64,000 bases of DNA, taken from NCBI RefSeq assembly GCF_000017805.1, contig NC_009767.1:1054001-1118000 (forward strand). Reading direction: 5' to 3'. A model generated the notes under the pieces. The model saw nothing but the letters and a program-made list of their open reading frames with translations, did no database searches and was not told the DNA's origin. Below, piece by piece: positions 16,683 through 24,834 of the stretch. Position numbers and translations under genes: made by a program. Numbering within the stretch: the stretch's first letter is position 1; the number at the start of each line of letters is the position of its first letter. This DNA is from Roseiflexus castenholzii DSM 13941. Its GTDB lineage: Bacteria; Chloroflexota; Chloroflexia; Chloroflexales; Roseiflexaceae.

Positions 16683-17476
16683 ATCATAAACCCTCCAGCG
16701 ATCGCAGCAACGGTCAGCAGACTGAATCCCAGTTCCTGAACTCCCACAATTGCGGTTGGCGTCGCCAGACTATGGGGGAGCAGTCCGATCACCGCGCGCC
16801 CCAGGAGCACGCCGAAGGCTATTGTCGCCAGCCAGGGAACCAGCCCGATTGCTGCCAGCCCGGCGACTGCCGCCAACGCGATGGCGTGCGCCAGATACAC
16901 CGACGCGCGCGCAGTGGGGATAGTGCGCGCCAGGCGGATGCGGGCGCGCACATAGATGATCGCGGCGGTCGCTTTGAGCGCCAGCAGAAGCCAGAGAAGC
17001 AGTGCCGGAACGATGTGCCATCCACCGCACAATGCCAGCGCCGATGCCAGCGAAGCAAGCGCATTCGCGCCACAGATTTCCGCCAGCAACGAACGGCTCT
17101 GTTTGAGCAAATCGTAGCGAAACTGAACAAGCGCGAGCGGCGCCGCCAGCAGCAGCGGCAGCCAGAACGGATGCGTCGTTGTCAGCCAGGCAGCGAGGAA
17201 CGCCAGCAGCGCACTGACGCTGTACAACGCGACGAACCGCTCCGCCCACGCGGTGCGCGGGTAGCGTTTGCCGCGCTGCCGATCACCGAGCGCAAGTTTG
17301 AGCGGCTGGCGCGTCAAAAAGACTCCCAGTGCCGCCAGGCTGAGCCAGACGCCGGCAACTGACGGCGCCACCCATAGCCCAAGAATGATCGGCGCGCCAA
17401 GAAACCCCCAGCCGCCATGTTCGACGGGGAGCGCAATCGGGCGCAGACGCACCGAACCAGGAGATGTTTCTGCCAT
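16673..17476 (-). CDS. YwiC-like integral membrane protein
   Basis: 267 residues, polytopic (about eight hydrophobic segments). The N-terminal signature PVEHGGWGFLGAPIILGL matches the YwiC-like family, distantly related to UbiA prenyltransferases. In Bacillus, ywiC lies near the nitrate-respiration genes, but its role is unknown. The start ATG 17476 follows GAGGAGG. Last gene of a leftward operon: methyltransferase 19105, cupin 18293, membrane protein 17968, then this. Confidence 0.85.
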   Translation of the reverse strand: MAETSPGSVRLRPIALPVEHGGWGFLGAPIILGLWVAPSVAGVWLSLAALGVFLTRQPLKLALGDRQRGKRYPRTAWAERFVALYSVSALLAFLAAWLTTTHPFWLPLLLAAPLALVQFRYDLLKQSRSLLAEICGANALASLASALALCGGWHIVPALLLWLLLALKATAAIIYVRARIRLARTIPTARASVYLAHAIALAAVAGLAAIGLVPWLATIAFGVLLGRAVIGLLPHSLATPTAIVGVQELGFSLLTVAAIAGGFMIGW

Positions 17477-17491
17477 ACACGCCTCCTCACA

Positions 17492-17968
17492 CTACCATTT
17501 CCAGCCCAGGCGCACCAGTGGTCGCTCATGTGGCGTCCAGGGCCAGGGAATGGCGGCAAAAGCAATGAGCAGGCTGACCGAGAACAACAATGCAGCGCGC
17601 CGGTGGCGATCCGCATCCTGGCGCCCCCTGCGCGCCAGCGCGCTGCCCAGGTGCGTCAGACTCAGCGCCACAAACATCTGTACGCTGTGTTCAACGACAA
17701 AAAAGCGGAGCGACGGTTCGCGCATTACCACATTCAGGTTTGTCCATGCCAGTTGCGCGACCGAGTCCGGCAGGCAGTAAAAGACCCCGCCGATCAGCAG
17801 TTGCAGCGAGAGCGCCAGGGCAAACCAACGCCCGGCGCGCTGATCGGCGGGAGTCCACGGGCGTCTGCCGAACCAACCTCGATAGGCGCGGTACAATGCC
17901 CAGATCGCGGCGACCAGCGTCACCCAGCGCATCAGGTTGTGGAGTGTGAGTATGGCAAGATACACCAC
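17492..17968 (-). CDS. Four-helix membrane protein, cytochrome b-like
   Basis: 158 residues with four hydrophobic segments. Histidines occur near the membrane faces (TLHNLMRW in helix 1, VVEHSVQMF in helix 3, LTHLGSAL after it), as expected for a small di-heme or quinone-interacting protein, although heme binding is not proven. Start codon GTG at 17968 lies 4 bases after the cupin stop, within the same operon as YwiC-like and cupin genes. No cytochrome c or terminal oxidase gene is near. Confidence 0.75.
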   Translation of the reverse strand: MVYLAILTLHNLMRWVTLVAAIWALYRAYRGWFGRRPWTPADQRAGRWFALALSLQLLIGGVFYCLPDSVAQLAWTNLNVVMREPSLRFFVVEHSVQMFVALSLTHLGSALARRGRQDADRHRRAALLFSVSLLIAFAAIPWPWTPHERPLVRLGWKW

Positions 17969-17972
17969 GTGG

Positions 17973-18293
17973 TCACCGTGCCCCTTTCAATAATAACAGC
18001 AGCATGATCACCGGAGTCCTTGCCTGAATGCTATGCGGCAAATGCGCTGGCATGTGCACCCAGGTGTTCGGACGCGCATCGATGGTCTCATTGCCCAGCG
18101 TCACGCGCGCTTCACCCTGGACGAAGTGCATGATCGCCGGCATCGATGCAGTGTGCTCGGAGAGTTCCTGCCCGGTGGCAAAGCCGAACAGCACCGCTTT
18201 CAATCGGTCGTCCTGGTAGAGGGTGCGGCTGATCGTCCCGTCTTCGGGGATCGTGACCTGTTCTGCCAGGTCGAGAAATGTTGTGGCGTTCAT
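17973..18293 (-). CDS. Cupin domain protein
   Basis: 106 residues, single cupin_2 barrel. Metal-binding style motifs are GQELSEHTASMPAIMHFVQGEA (broken here as the first cupin motif, one His plus Glu) and PNTWVHMPAHLPHSI in the second motif. Such stand-alone cupins bind metals or small ligands; some act as sensors or dioxygenases. The start ATG overlaps the methyltransferase stop (ATGA), giving translational coupling. Confidence 0.85.
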   Translation of the reverse strand: MNATTFLDLAEQVTIPEDGTISRTLYQDDRLKAVLFGFATGQELSEHTASMPAIMHFVQGEARVTLGNETIDARPNTWVHMPAHLPHSIQARTPVIMLLLLLKGAR

Positions 18294-19105
18294 AAAGCCT
18301 CCGGTTTGACCGCTATGAGCGAGATTGCCATCAGATGATCCTGATGTGCGCGAAAGACGCGCCGCATTGCCAGAACACGCTGACGAGCCGCCGGTGTGCG
18401 GAGAATATTGAAGAAGATCCGCAACGCCCTTCCCAGCCCTTCGTCCTGGATCAGGCGCCTGGGTTCCAGCAGATGCATCGGTGCAGTGAACGCTGCGCGC
18501 ACCTGAAACCCTTCAGTTTCCAGGACAGCGCGCCATTCCGAAGAGGTCAGCGGACGGGCGCCAACGCGAATTGCCGCAGAGAGATCGCGGAGAATGGCGT
18601 CTTTTTCCGCTTCTCCCAGATCGTCAGGGGTCAATCCCAACTCGTGGATGCCGTACCGTCCACCAGGTTTCAGTATGCGATACGCCTCACGAACGATCCG
18701 CATTTTCTGACCTGGCGTGTGCATGGTAAGCATCGCCTCGCCGCAGACGACCGTCGCCGAAGCGTCTTCCAGTCCGCTTTTCTCGGCGCTGCCGACAAGA
18801 CATCGATAGCGCGGGTCGGACAGACATGCACGAACACTTTGGGCAGCGGCTTCATCGCGCTCGATGCCGGTGTACGATGCTGGTTGCCGCGCCAGCGCCA
18901 GGCGCGCGGTCACTCCCAAACCCGGCGCAAACTCGATCACATGATCGCTCGAGTCGATGGACAGCGCATCGAGCATGCTCCGGGTCAACTCGAGACCACC
19001 GGGGCGCAGCACGCGCTTACCCATGCGCGCCAGCAGCCAGTGCCCGGGCATCTTTGCGATATCCAGATGGGCGCCAGGCAGATGTGTCGCGGTTTCTTCC
19101 GGCAT
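18290..19105 (-). CDS. Class I SAM-dependent methyltransferase
   Basis: 271 residues. Motif I is VIEFAPGLGVTARLAL, with the acidic GIERDE strand and the post-motif GGRYGIHELGL. It may act on a small molecule; the substrate is unknown. The start is ATG 19105: translation further upstream would run into the dispersed element. A Shine-Dalgarno-like AAAGGAA lies within the terminal bases of that element, 9-10 bases before the ATG, so the element appears to supply the ribosome-binding site. It heads the operon with the cupin, cytochrome-like and YwiC-like genes. Confidence 0.85.
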   Translation of the reverse strand: MPEETATHLPGAHLDIAKMPGHWLLARMGKRVLRPGGLELTRSMLDALSIDSSDHVIEFAPGLGVTARLALARQPASYTGIERDEAAAQSVRACLSDPRYRCLVGSAEKSGLEDASATVVCGEAMLTMHTPGQKMRIVREAYRILKPGGRYGIHELGLTPDDLGEAEKDAILRDLSAAIRVGARPLTSSEWRAVLETEGFQVRAAFTAPMHLLEPRRLIQDEGLGRALRIFFNILRTPAARQRVLAMRRVFRAHQDHLMAISLIAVKPEAL

Positions 19106-19106
19106 A

Positions 19107-19237
19107 ATACCAATTCCTTTCCTATGAACATCCGGCATGGTCACCCCGAGCAGCGCGAGGGGTCGTGCGCGACCCGCTCAGATTCCGCGCTGCGCTCGGA
19201 ATGACACGCATGCGGCATCTTCAATCGTCATGGGTAT
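19107..19237 (+). repeat. Dispersed ATACCAAT-ended element, copy 5
   Basis: A 131-bp copy whose left end lies one base from the minus-strand ATG at 19105. The left-end segment reads AATTCCTTTCCTATG where other copies read AATTCCCTGTGACC; on the minus strand this creates AAAGGAA. To its right is a perfect 9-bp inverted repeat, GCATCGCAT/ATGCGATGC at 19255-19284. Confidence 0.88.
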
Positions 19238-19322
19238 AAGAAGGCTTCTTTCCCGCATCGCATCCGTATGCATTCATGCGATGCGCATGGGAAAACCACC
19301 GGAGGCTGCGTTCACGGAGCGA

Positions 19323-19565
19323 TCAACGTGAACCATTGCGCTGGCGCACCACAGGCATGCCCGCTGACGATTGACACGTTTCCCAATTCAGGCGTTCCAG
19401 GGTGCGCATCGCAATCTCGATGATCGCAGCGCGCGCTGAGGGAGGCAATGATGAAGGGAAGGACTCCTGATCGCCGGAAAGTCGGGCAAGTTCCTCATCG
19501 AGCAGGCGATTGACCATTGCCGTCAGGCGATGGTTGGGCGGCACGGAACCAAGAGCAGGCAGCAT
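19323..19565 (-). CDS. Small hypothetical protein, last gene of iron-uptake operon
   Basis: 80 residues, no membrane span or recognised domain; the middle part (MVNRLLDEELARL) looks helical and charged. A strong Shine-Dalgarno (AAAGGAGGGG) precedes ATG 19565, and the gene starts 12 bases after the upstream small gene stops, which supports real translation. Possibly an accessory or regulatory factor for the FTR1 permease by position only. Confidence 0.6.
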   Translation of the reverse strand: MLPALGSVPPNHRLTAMVNRLLDEELARLSGDQESFPSSLPPSARAAIIEIAMRTLERLNWETCQSSAGMPVVRQRNGSR

Positions 19566-19577
19566 AACGCCCCTCCT

Positions 19578-19808
19578 TTACGATACATCTTCCGTCGTGC
19601 GGCGGTGCGGTGATGGTGCGCTTCGGCGGATGTGCGACCGAACCGCCTCGTGTTTGGCTTTGTGCAGTTTGGTCGGGCGCTGCCGACGCCACGCCTGGAT
19701 GCGCGCGGCAGTCGTGATCCCAATGAGATAGCAGCACAACGACAGAATGCCCAGCGCAAGCGCAAGCTGGAGCAATGTCGTCCAGTCTACCGACGTTTCG
19801 CCAGGCAT
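19578..19808 (-). CDS. Small single-pass membrane protein in iron-uptake operon
   Basis: 76 residues: a short N-terminus, one hydrophobic span (LLQLALALGILSLCCYLIGI, near residues 12-31, with a Cys pair) and a strongly basic cytoplasmic tail rich in Arg, Lys and His. ATG 19808 was chosen over the upstream in-frame ATG 19829 because GAGGAGA lies 8 bases before it. It begins 10 bases after the FTR1 stop. No family recognised; location suggests a small partner of the permease. Confidence 0.65.
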   Translation of the reverse strand: MPGETSVDWTTLLQLALALGILSLCCYLIGITTAARIQAWRRQRPTKLHKAKHEAVRSHIRRSAPSPHRRTTEDVS

Positions 19809-19818
19809 CGTGGTCTCC

Positions 19819-22167
19819 TCATACTTCACGAACAGGATGGGCGGCGGTGCTCGCAGAGTGCTTCATCCGGCGCTCACGCCGCTGCATATATTCCGCCAGG
19901 TAGTAACTGCCGATGACGAAGATTGCCGCAGCCGCCTGGAGTCCGATGCCTTCCCATGTCGGATACAGACCAAACCAGAACCCTGCCCAGTACGGCAGCT
20001 CCAGCCAGCGAATCGGATGGATCGGCAGCCATCCGATCACCTGCGTCACATTGACCGTCTTGCCCACCATCTGGAGCAGCACGGCGCCGATCAGCACCCC
20101 CGTGACGATCAACATTTTCTTGTGCGGCAACTTCGCCTGCATCACAAACACTGCCAGACCAACGAGCAGCGTCGCAATCAGACCGATCGCCACACCGGCA
20201 GACACGACAGTGACACTGCCTTCCAGGGTCAGCGCCTGAAGAAACAGCACGGTCTCAAACCCCTCACGATAGATACTGGCGAAGCCAAGCGTCATCAAGC
20301 CGAGCCATTGCCCTGCCTGCCCGCTGAGAATGCGTTTCTTCTGCTGATGGAAGTTTGCCATCCAGTCTTTCCAGTACACATCGTGGAAGAACCAGTTCGT
20401 GATCAGCAGCAGGACTGCAATGGCGATCAGCGACACAATCGCCTCAAGCGTTTCGCCAAAGCGCGCCATCGCCATCAGCGCCTCCTGGGCCAGCACCCAG
20501 GTTACCACCGTCGCAACAAACGCCAGCGCTGTGCCAATCCAGAGTGGTTTGCGGAAACGACGCTGCGCGCCGATTTTGAGACTGCCCATCAACGATGCCA
20601 GAATGAGGACCGCCTCCAACCCTTCGCGGAAGACGATGACCGCTGCATTGGCTGCAATCGCGCCCGGAGCATTTTTTCCCGCCAGCGTTTGTTCGGCTTC
20701 CGCCAGCGCCTGATCGAGCGCGATGCGCGTGGCGGCGATCTCGGCAGGCGGGGCGCGCCGTTCGATCAGGTGCGCCAGACCTTTGCGGTTCCCCTGACCA
20801 TACCAGAAATACCCTTCGATAAGCGGTTTATACTGTGGCGCAAATGCGATAAGTTTTGCTTCTGGACCGATCTCCATGATGGCATAGGCTTCCAGGCGCG
20901 CCGACTCTGCCAATTCGTACTCGCCAGCCCGAACCGCCTGCTCCATCTGGTCGAGCGCCGTGCGGATGACATCGAAATCGGCGCTGCTATCCTGCTTTTG
21001 CCATTCACGTGGGAGCAGCGTTGTGAGATTGGAGAGCAGATCGGTCGTTGCACGCTTCACTGCTGTCGGGTCGGCGACAGCGCTGCGATTGCCGGCGCCG
21101 GCGAGCATTGCGCCGAGCGTATCGAACTGCCCGGCGACCCGTTCCGTCAATGCAGGATGACGTTGTTCCAACAGATCGCGCAGATCGGTAAAGGCGGCGA
21201 ATGCGCCGGCGTGGAATGTGATCGCTTCACGAATCTCGAGCTCGGTCGTGACCTGTCCATTGCGCACACCCCGCTCATACTCGACCGGCACAAGGTGCAG
21301 GAAGCGCAGCATCTGACCGGTGCGGCGCTTCTGTTCCGCCGGGCTAAGCGGCGCTGCACGAAATCCACGCAGGGTTTGTTGCACGGCTTCCAGAGGAATG
21401 GTGAGATTAACTCCTGCCAGCGCCGCCTGCCGCAGGCGTTCAAATGCCGCATACGCGGTATTGGCGGCAGCATCGCCGCGCTGTTCGGCATACGCCGGCG
21501 CAAGCAGCGTAAAATAGCCCTCAGCCAGCGCCGCAGCCTCGGCGCGCCGGATGGCGAAGTCCTGCTGATCGGCGGCGATCAAGGTCTGTAACGCTTCGTT
21601 CAGACGCGCCTGATAGGTATCAAGCAGGTCTGACTGAACGGCCGGGATCGCATCGGCAATGGGGATGGTTTGCGTGGCAGCATCGTAAACGGCGCGAGCG
21701 GCATCGGCATTCGGACGCGAGAAACGTGTGGCATGGCGGAACTCGCGCACCGTCAGCCATTGGCGTGCCGTATCGGCATCACCCGCTCGAAGCGACCCAA
21801 CGACGATATCGTACCCTGCGGCGAGCACTGCTGTCCAGATACGCGCTCGTGCATCGGCGAAGACAGGCATATCGCCGATAGTGAGAGCCTGCTTCGCGTC
21901 GGAGAACCCGGTGCGCGCGCGCGCATCGGCGGCTGGCGCATAGGCGGCAATAGTCGGTGCGAGTAAGCGATAGGCGTCGTGCGCCTCCTCCATGCGCGCG
22001 CGCGCGCCGGTCGGATCGGTGTGCATCTGCATCTGCGCCTGGAAGAGCGCTGCACGGATCCGTTCAGCCGTCCGACCGGGATCGGGCGACTGCGCCAGCG
22101 CCACGTGTGGCGCCAGGAGTGCGACGATCAGAACGCCTGCCACTGCGAAGCGCTGCCATGAGCGCAT
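19819..22167 (-). CDS. FTR1 family high-affinity iron permease with extended periplasmic N-domain
   Basis: About 782 residues, much longer than minimal FTR1/EfeU (about 280). It opens with a signal peptide (MRSWQRFAVAGVLIVALLAP...). An alpha-helical extracytoplasmic region of roughly 480 residues follows, then the seven-helix permease. Both iron-binding REXXE motifs are intact: REGLE in VIVFREGLEAVLIL and REGFE in YREGFETVLFL. It should import iron across the membrane with the upstream EfeM-like lipoprotein. ATG 22167 was chosen for the signal peptide and the AGAGGCG Shine-Dalgarno. There is no EfeB-type peroxidase gene in the operon. Confidence 0.9.
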   Translation of the reverse strand: MRSWQRFAVAGVLIVALLAPHVALAQSPDPGRTAERIRAALFQAQMQMHTDPTGARARMEEAHDAYRLLAPTIAAYAPAADARARTGFSDAKQALTIGDMPVFADARARIWTAVLAAGYDIVVGSLRAGDADTARQWLTVREFRHATRFSRPNADAARAVYDAATQTIPIADAIPAVQSDLLDTYQARLNEALQTLIAADQQDFAIRRAEAAALAEGYFTLLAPAYAEQRGDAAANTAYAAFERLRQAALAGVNLTIPLEAVQQTLRGFRAAPLSPAEQKRRTGQMLRFLHLVPVEYERGVRNGQVTTELEIREAITFHAGAFAAFTDLRDLLEQRHPALTERVAGQFDTLGAMLAGAGNRSAVADPTAVKRATTDLLSNLTTLLPREWQKQDSSADFDVIRTALDQMEQAVRAGEYELAESARLEAYAIMEIGPEAKLIAFAPQYKPLIEGYFWYGQGNRKGLAHLIERRAPPAEIAATRIALDQALAEAEQTLAGKNAPGAIAANAAVIVFREGLEAVLILASLMGSLKIGAQRRFRKPLWIGTALAFVATVVTWVLAQEALMAMARFGETLEAIVSLIAIAVLLLITNWFFHDVYWKDWMANFHQQKKRILSGQAGQWLGLMTLGFASIYREGFETVLFLQALTLEGSVTVVSAGVAIGLIATLLVGLAVFVMQAKLPHKKMLIVTGVLIGAVLLQMVGKTVNVTQVIGWLPIHPIRWLELPYWAGFWFGLYPTWEGIGLQAAAAIFVIGSYYLAEYMQRRERRMKHSASTAAHPVREV

Positions 22168-22180
22168 AAGGTCGCCTCTT

Positions 22181-23263
22181 TCACTCAACAATCTTCACTC
22201 CCAGGATGCCCGCAACCTGACTGATCTGTCCGGTGATCGCTGTTGCACGGTTTTGCGCTTCGGCGCCAAGCGTATCCGCCTCTTCAGGCGTGAAACGTCT
22301 GCCATTCTGCTCCTGAGCGGAGACGTCGGCGACGAATGCTTTCAGATTGCGCAAGTCGGTTGCGATCTGTTCCGCCTGTGTCGGATCGATTGATTCGACA
22401 CGCGGACGAACCTGCGCATACACGACCTCCAGACCGCCAAGGATGTCCTGAATGTCGGTAAGGCGCGAAATAACATTGAAATCGCGCTGTGTCGAGGCAT
22501 CGCCGGAGACGAAGCGCGAGTCGCGCCAGGAGGCGAAGTATTCGCTCATCGTTGGAACCATGACTACCAGCGCAGTAAAAGCGTCCGATTCGGTCGGCGT
22601 CCATGCCTCAGCGGCGACGTGCAGATCATTCGCCATCTGCGTCAGCATGTCCACGCTGGCTTTGAGCACACTGGCATCAGGAAGGGTTTCGCCGAACTCG
22701 ATGATGCCATCGCCATTCCAATCGGCGGTGACGCCCGATGTGAACGCCGGCTCGGTTCCCCAGAGCGTGCCTTCTGTGACACCGAAAAGATTGCCGGGTT
22801 TGGGGAGCGTTCGTCCATCGGGAAGCGTCAGATCGAACGACACGGCATTGTTGGGGTCCTCATTGCCAGCCGCACCCGCATCGATATCAACATCGAACTG
22901 CGAGAGGTCGGGAGTTCCGGCAACGATTCCTTCCATCTTCTCGTAGATCGGGCTTGCTTTCATCCACGCGGCGCGAGCAGATTCAATTGCAGCGATGGCT
23001 TCCTGCCTGCGGTTGGTCCACAGAGCGCTGTAATCGAAGTTCGTTTCCTGTGCCAGGGCATAGTAGCGATCCGATGCCGCCTGAATCTCGGCAGCGGCGG
23101 CGGTGAGCGCGCGTGTCTGCCCTAGCAGATACTCCTTGATGCCGCTGAGGTCGGTGGCGGCAGCGGTTGGCGCCGGAGGAGACGCCGGTGGCGCCTGACT
23201 ACAGGCGACAAGCGCCCAGAGAATGAACGGAACGATCACGAGCAAACGCAACCGGTGCGCCAT
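22181..23263 (-). CDS. EfeM/imelysin-like iron-uptake lipoprotein
   Basis: 360 residues. A lipoprotein signal peptide ends at the lipobox ALVAC, so the protein is anchored outside the cytoplasmic membrane. A Pro/Ala-rich linker follows and then a helical domain like EfeO/EfeM or imelysin proteins that hand iron to FTR1-type permeases. A segment DWNGDGIIEFGE resembles an EF-hand-like acidic loop and may bind a cation. ATG 23263 follows GGGAAGGAGAGCGT, a strong Shine-Dalgarno. First gene of the iron operon; its promoter at 23347-23375 is overlapped by a palindromic operator. Confidence 0.82.
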   Translation of the reverse strand: MAHRLRLLVIVPFILWALVACSQAPPASPPAPTAAATDLSGIKEYLLGQTRALTAAAAEIQAASDRYYALAQETNFDYSALWTNRRQEAIAAIESARAAWMKASPIYEKMEGIVAGTPDLSQFDVDIDAGAAGNEDPNNAVSFDLTLPDGRTLPKPGNLFGVTEGTLWGTEPAFTSGVTADWNGDGIIEFGETLPDASVLKASVDMLTQMANDLHVAAEAWTPTESDAFTALVVMVPTMSEYFASWRDSRFVSGDASTQRDFNVISRLTDIQDILGGLEVVYAQVRPRVESIDPTQAEQIATDLRNLKAFVADVSAQEQNGRRFTPEEADTLGAEAQNRATAITGQISQVAGILGVKIVE

Positions 23264-23344
23264 ACGCTCTCCTTCCCAGGGGTATGCGGCATGCCTGTCG
23301 AGGCGCGTCGCTCCCAATCATAGCGACGTTTCAAATGTTTGATG

Positions 23345-23358
23345 TTAGCATATGCTAA
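23345..23358. promoter_or_regulatory. Palindromic operator TTAGCATATGCTAA over the iron operon -10
   Basis: Perfect 14-bp palindrome covering the -10 hexamer of the leftward promoter. Form and position fit a metal-responsive repressor such as a DtxR/IdeR- or Fur-type protein, whose sites often hold TTAG/CTAA half-sites (DtxR class). The regulator itself is not in the window. Confidence 0.6.
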
Positions 23359-23375
23359 TAAAATCGATTTGTCAA
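23347..23375 (-). promoter_or_regulatory. Promoter of the iron-uptake operon
   Basis: Minus strand: TTGACA (23375-23370), 17-base spacer, TATGCT (23352-23347). The leader to ATG 23263 is about 78 bases. Confidence 0.7.
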
Positions 23376-23421
23376 GATAAAACAGCGAAAATAGACCGAC
23401 ACATGACTTGCACATGTTCTA

Positions 23422-23430
23422 TGCTATAAT
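23422..23430 (+). promoter_or_regulatory. Extended -10 promoter of kynureninase gene
   Basis: TGCTATAAT with perfect TATAAT at 23425-23430, about 74 bases before the chosen start. No clear -35 at the right spacing. Confidence 0.5.
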
Positions 23431-23503
23431 GTCGTCCACTTTTACCGTTTCGCGCAGCAGCATCCCACAGCAAGGCACATGCAACACCGGGAAAGAGATC
23501 GCC

Positions 23504-24754
23504 ATGCCTCACGATGCTCTGGTTTCTCGCACGACGCTCATCACGCGCGACGCCGCCGATCCGCTGGCGCGCTTTCGCGATCTCTTCCACATGCCTGATG
23601 ATCTCATCTACCTGGACGGTAACTCCCTCGGTCCCCTGCCCAAACGCACCGTTGAGCGCATGCAGCAGGTCGTGCAGGACGAATGGGGGCGCCTGCTGAT
23701 CCGGGGATGGACGGCGTGCGACTGGATCAATGCTCCGTCGCGCATTGGCGGCAAGATCGCGCGCCTGATCGGTGCGCACCCCGACGAGGTGATCTGCGCC
23801 GACTCGACCTCGGTGAACCTGTTCAAGACCCTTGCGGCAGCGCTGGCGCTGAAGCCGGGTCGGCATGTGATCCTCTCGACGCCGGATAACTTTCCGACCG
23901 ACCTGTACATGGCGCAGGGGTTGATCCGGCATCTCGGCGGCGTTCACGAACTGCGGCTGGTAGACGGTGAGCGGATCGAGGATCATCTGAACGATCAGGT
24001 CGCTGTGCTCCTGCTGACCCACGTGAACTATAAAACCGGGCGCATGTACGATCTGGCGCATCTGACGCAGCGGGCGCACGCCTGTGGAGCGCTGACGCTG
24101 TGGGACCTGGCGCACTCGACTGGTGCAGTTCCGATGGACCTGAATGGCGCAGAGGTTGATTTTGCGGTCGGGTGCGGCTACAAATATCTCAACGGCGGTC
24201 CCGGCGCGCCTGCCTATCTGTTCGTTGCGCGCCGATGGCAGCCGGTGTTCAGTCAACCGCTCTCCGGGTGGATGGGGCATGCCACGCCCTTTGCCTTCGA
24301 TCCGGTGTACGAACCTGCGCCGGGGATCGGGCGCTACCTGTGCGGTACGCCGCCGATCCTCAGCATGGCAGCGCTCGAATGCGGCATCGATCTGCTGCTC
24401 GACGCCGATATGCAGCAGATTCGGGCAAAATCACTGGCGCTGACCGACCTGTTCATTCAGTTGGTCGAGATGCGCTGCGCCGGGTATGGGCTGGAACTGA
24501 TGACGCCGCGCGACCACGCTATCCGTGGCAGTCAGGTCAGTTTTCGCCATCCTCAGGGGTACGCGCTGATGCAGGCGCTGATCGCCGCAGGGGTTATCGG
24601 CGACTTTCGCGCGCCGGATATTGTGCGCTTCGGGTTTGCGCCGCTCTACCTGCGCTTCGTCGATGTGTGGGATGCCGTTGATCGTATGCTCCACATCCTC
24701 GAAGCGCGCGCGTGGGATCGGGAGGAGTTTCGGCAGGTGAAGCAGGTGACATGA
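23504..24754 (+). CDS. kynU: Kynureninase
   Basis: 416 residues, PLP fold type I, EC 3.7.1.3: hydrolyses L-kynurenine to anthranilate and alanine (3-hydroxykynurenine to 3-hydroxyanthranilate). The family N-terminal signature YLDGNSLGPLP, the phosphate-binding ADSTSVNLFKT and the PLP lysine in GCGYKYLNGGPGAP are all present. ATG 23504 was chosen over 23408 because family similarity starts there and GAAAGAGA precedes it; the earlier stretch overlaps the promoter. No kynurenine formamidase or tryptophan dioxygenase gene lies beside it. Confidence 0.93.
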   Translation: MPHDALVSRTTLITRDAADPLARFRDLFHMPDDLIYLDGNSLGPLPKRTVERMQQVVQDEWGRLLIRGWTACDWINAPSRIGGKIARLIGAHPDEVICADSTSVNLFKTLAAALALKPGRHVILSTPDNFPTDLYMAQGLIRHLGGVHELRLVDGERIEDHLNDQVAVLLLTHVNYKTGRMYDLAHLTQRAHACGALTLWDLAHSTGAVPMDLNGAEVDFAVGCGYKYLNGGPGAPAYLFVARRWQPVFSQPLSGWMGHATPFAFDPVYEPAPGIGRYLCGTPPILSMAALECGIDLLLDADMQQIRAKSLALTDLFIQLVEMRCAGYGLELMTPRDHAIRGSQVSFRHPQGYALMQALIAAGVIGDFRAPDIVRFGFAPLYLRFVDVWDAVDRMLHILEARAWDREEFRQVKQVT

Positions 24755-24834
24755 GGAGAGAGGTCAGGAGTCAGGGGTTTGATCCACAAGATCGGCGAAA
24801 ATGATGAAATATAACCCTTAACCCCTCCTGACCC
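24755..24834. other. Convergent gap with imperfect inverted repeat
   Basis: Between two converging genes, GGTCAGGAGTCAGGGG near 24761 is matched imperfectly by CCCCTCCTGACC near 24822. It could act as a two-way termination hairpin; there is no strong T tract. Confidence 0.35.

Noticed and set aside
19747..21591. A 614-codon plus-strand frame opposite the FTR1 gene
   Set aside because: Antisense shadow of a gene with clear REXXE motifs and a signal peptide.
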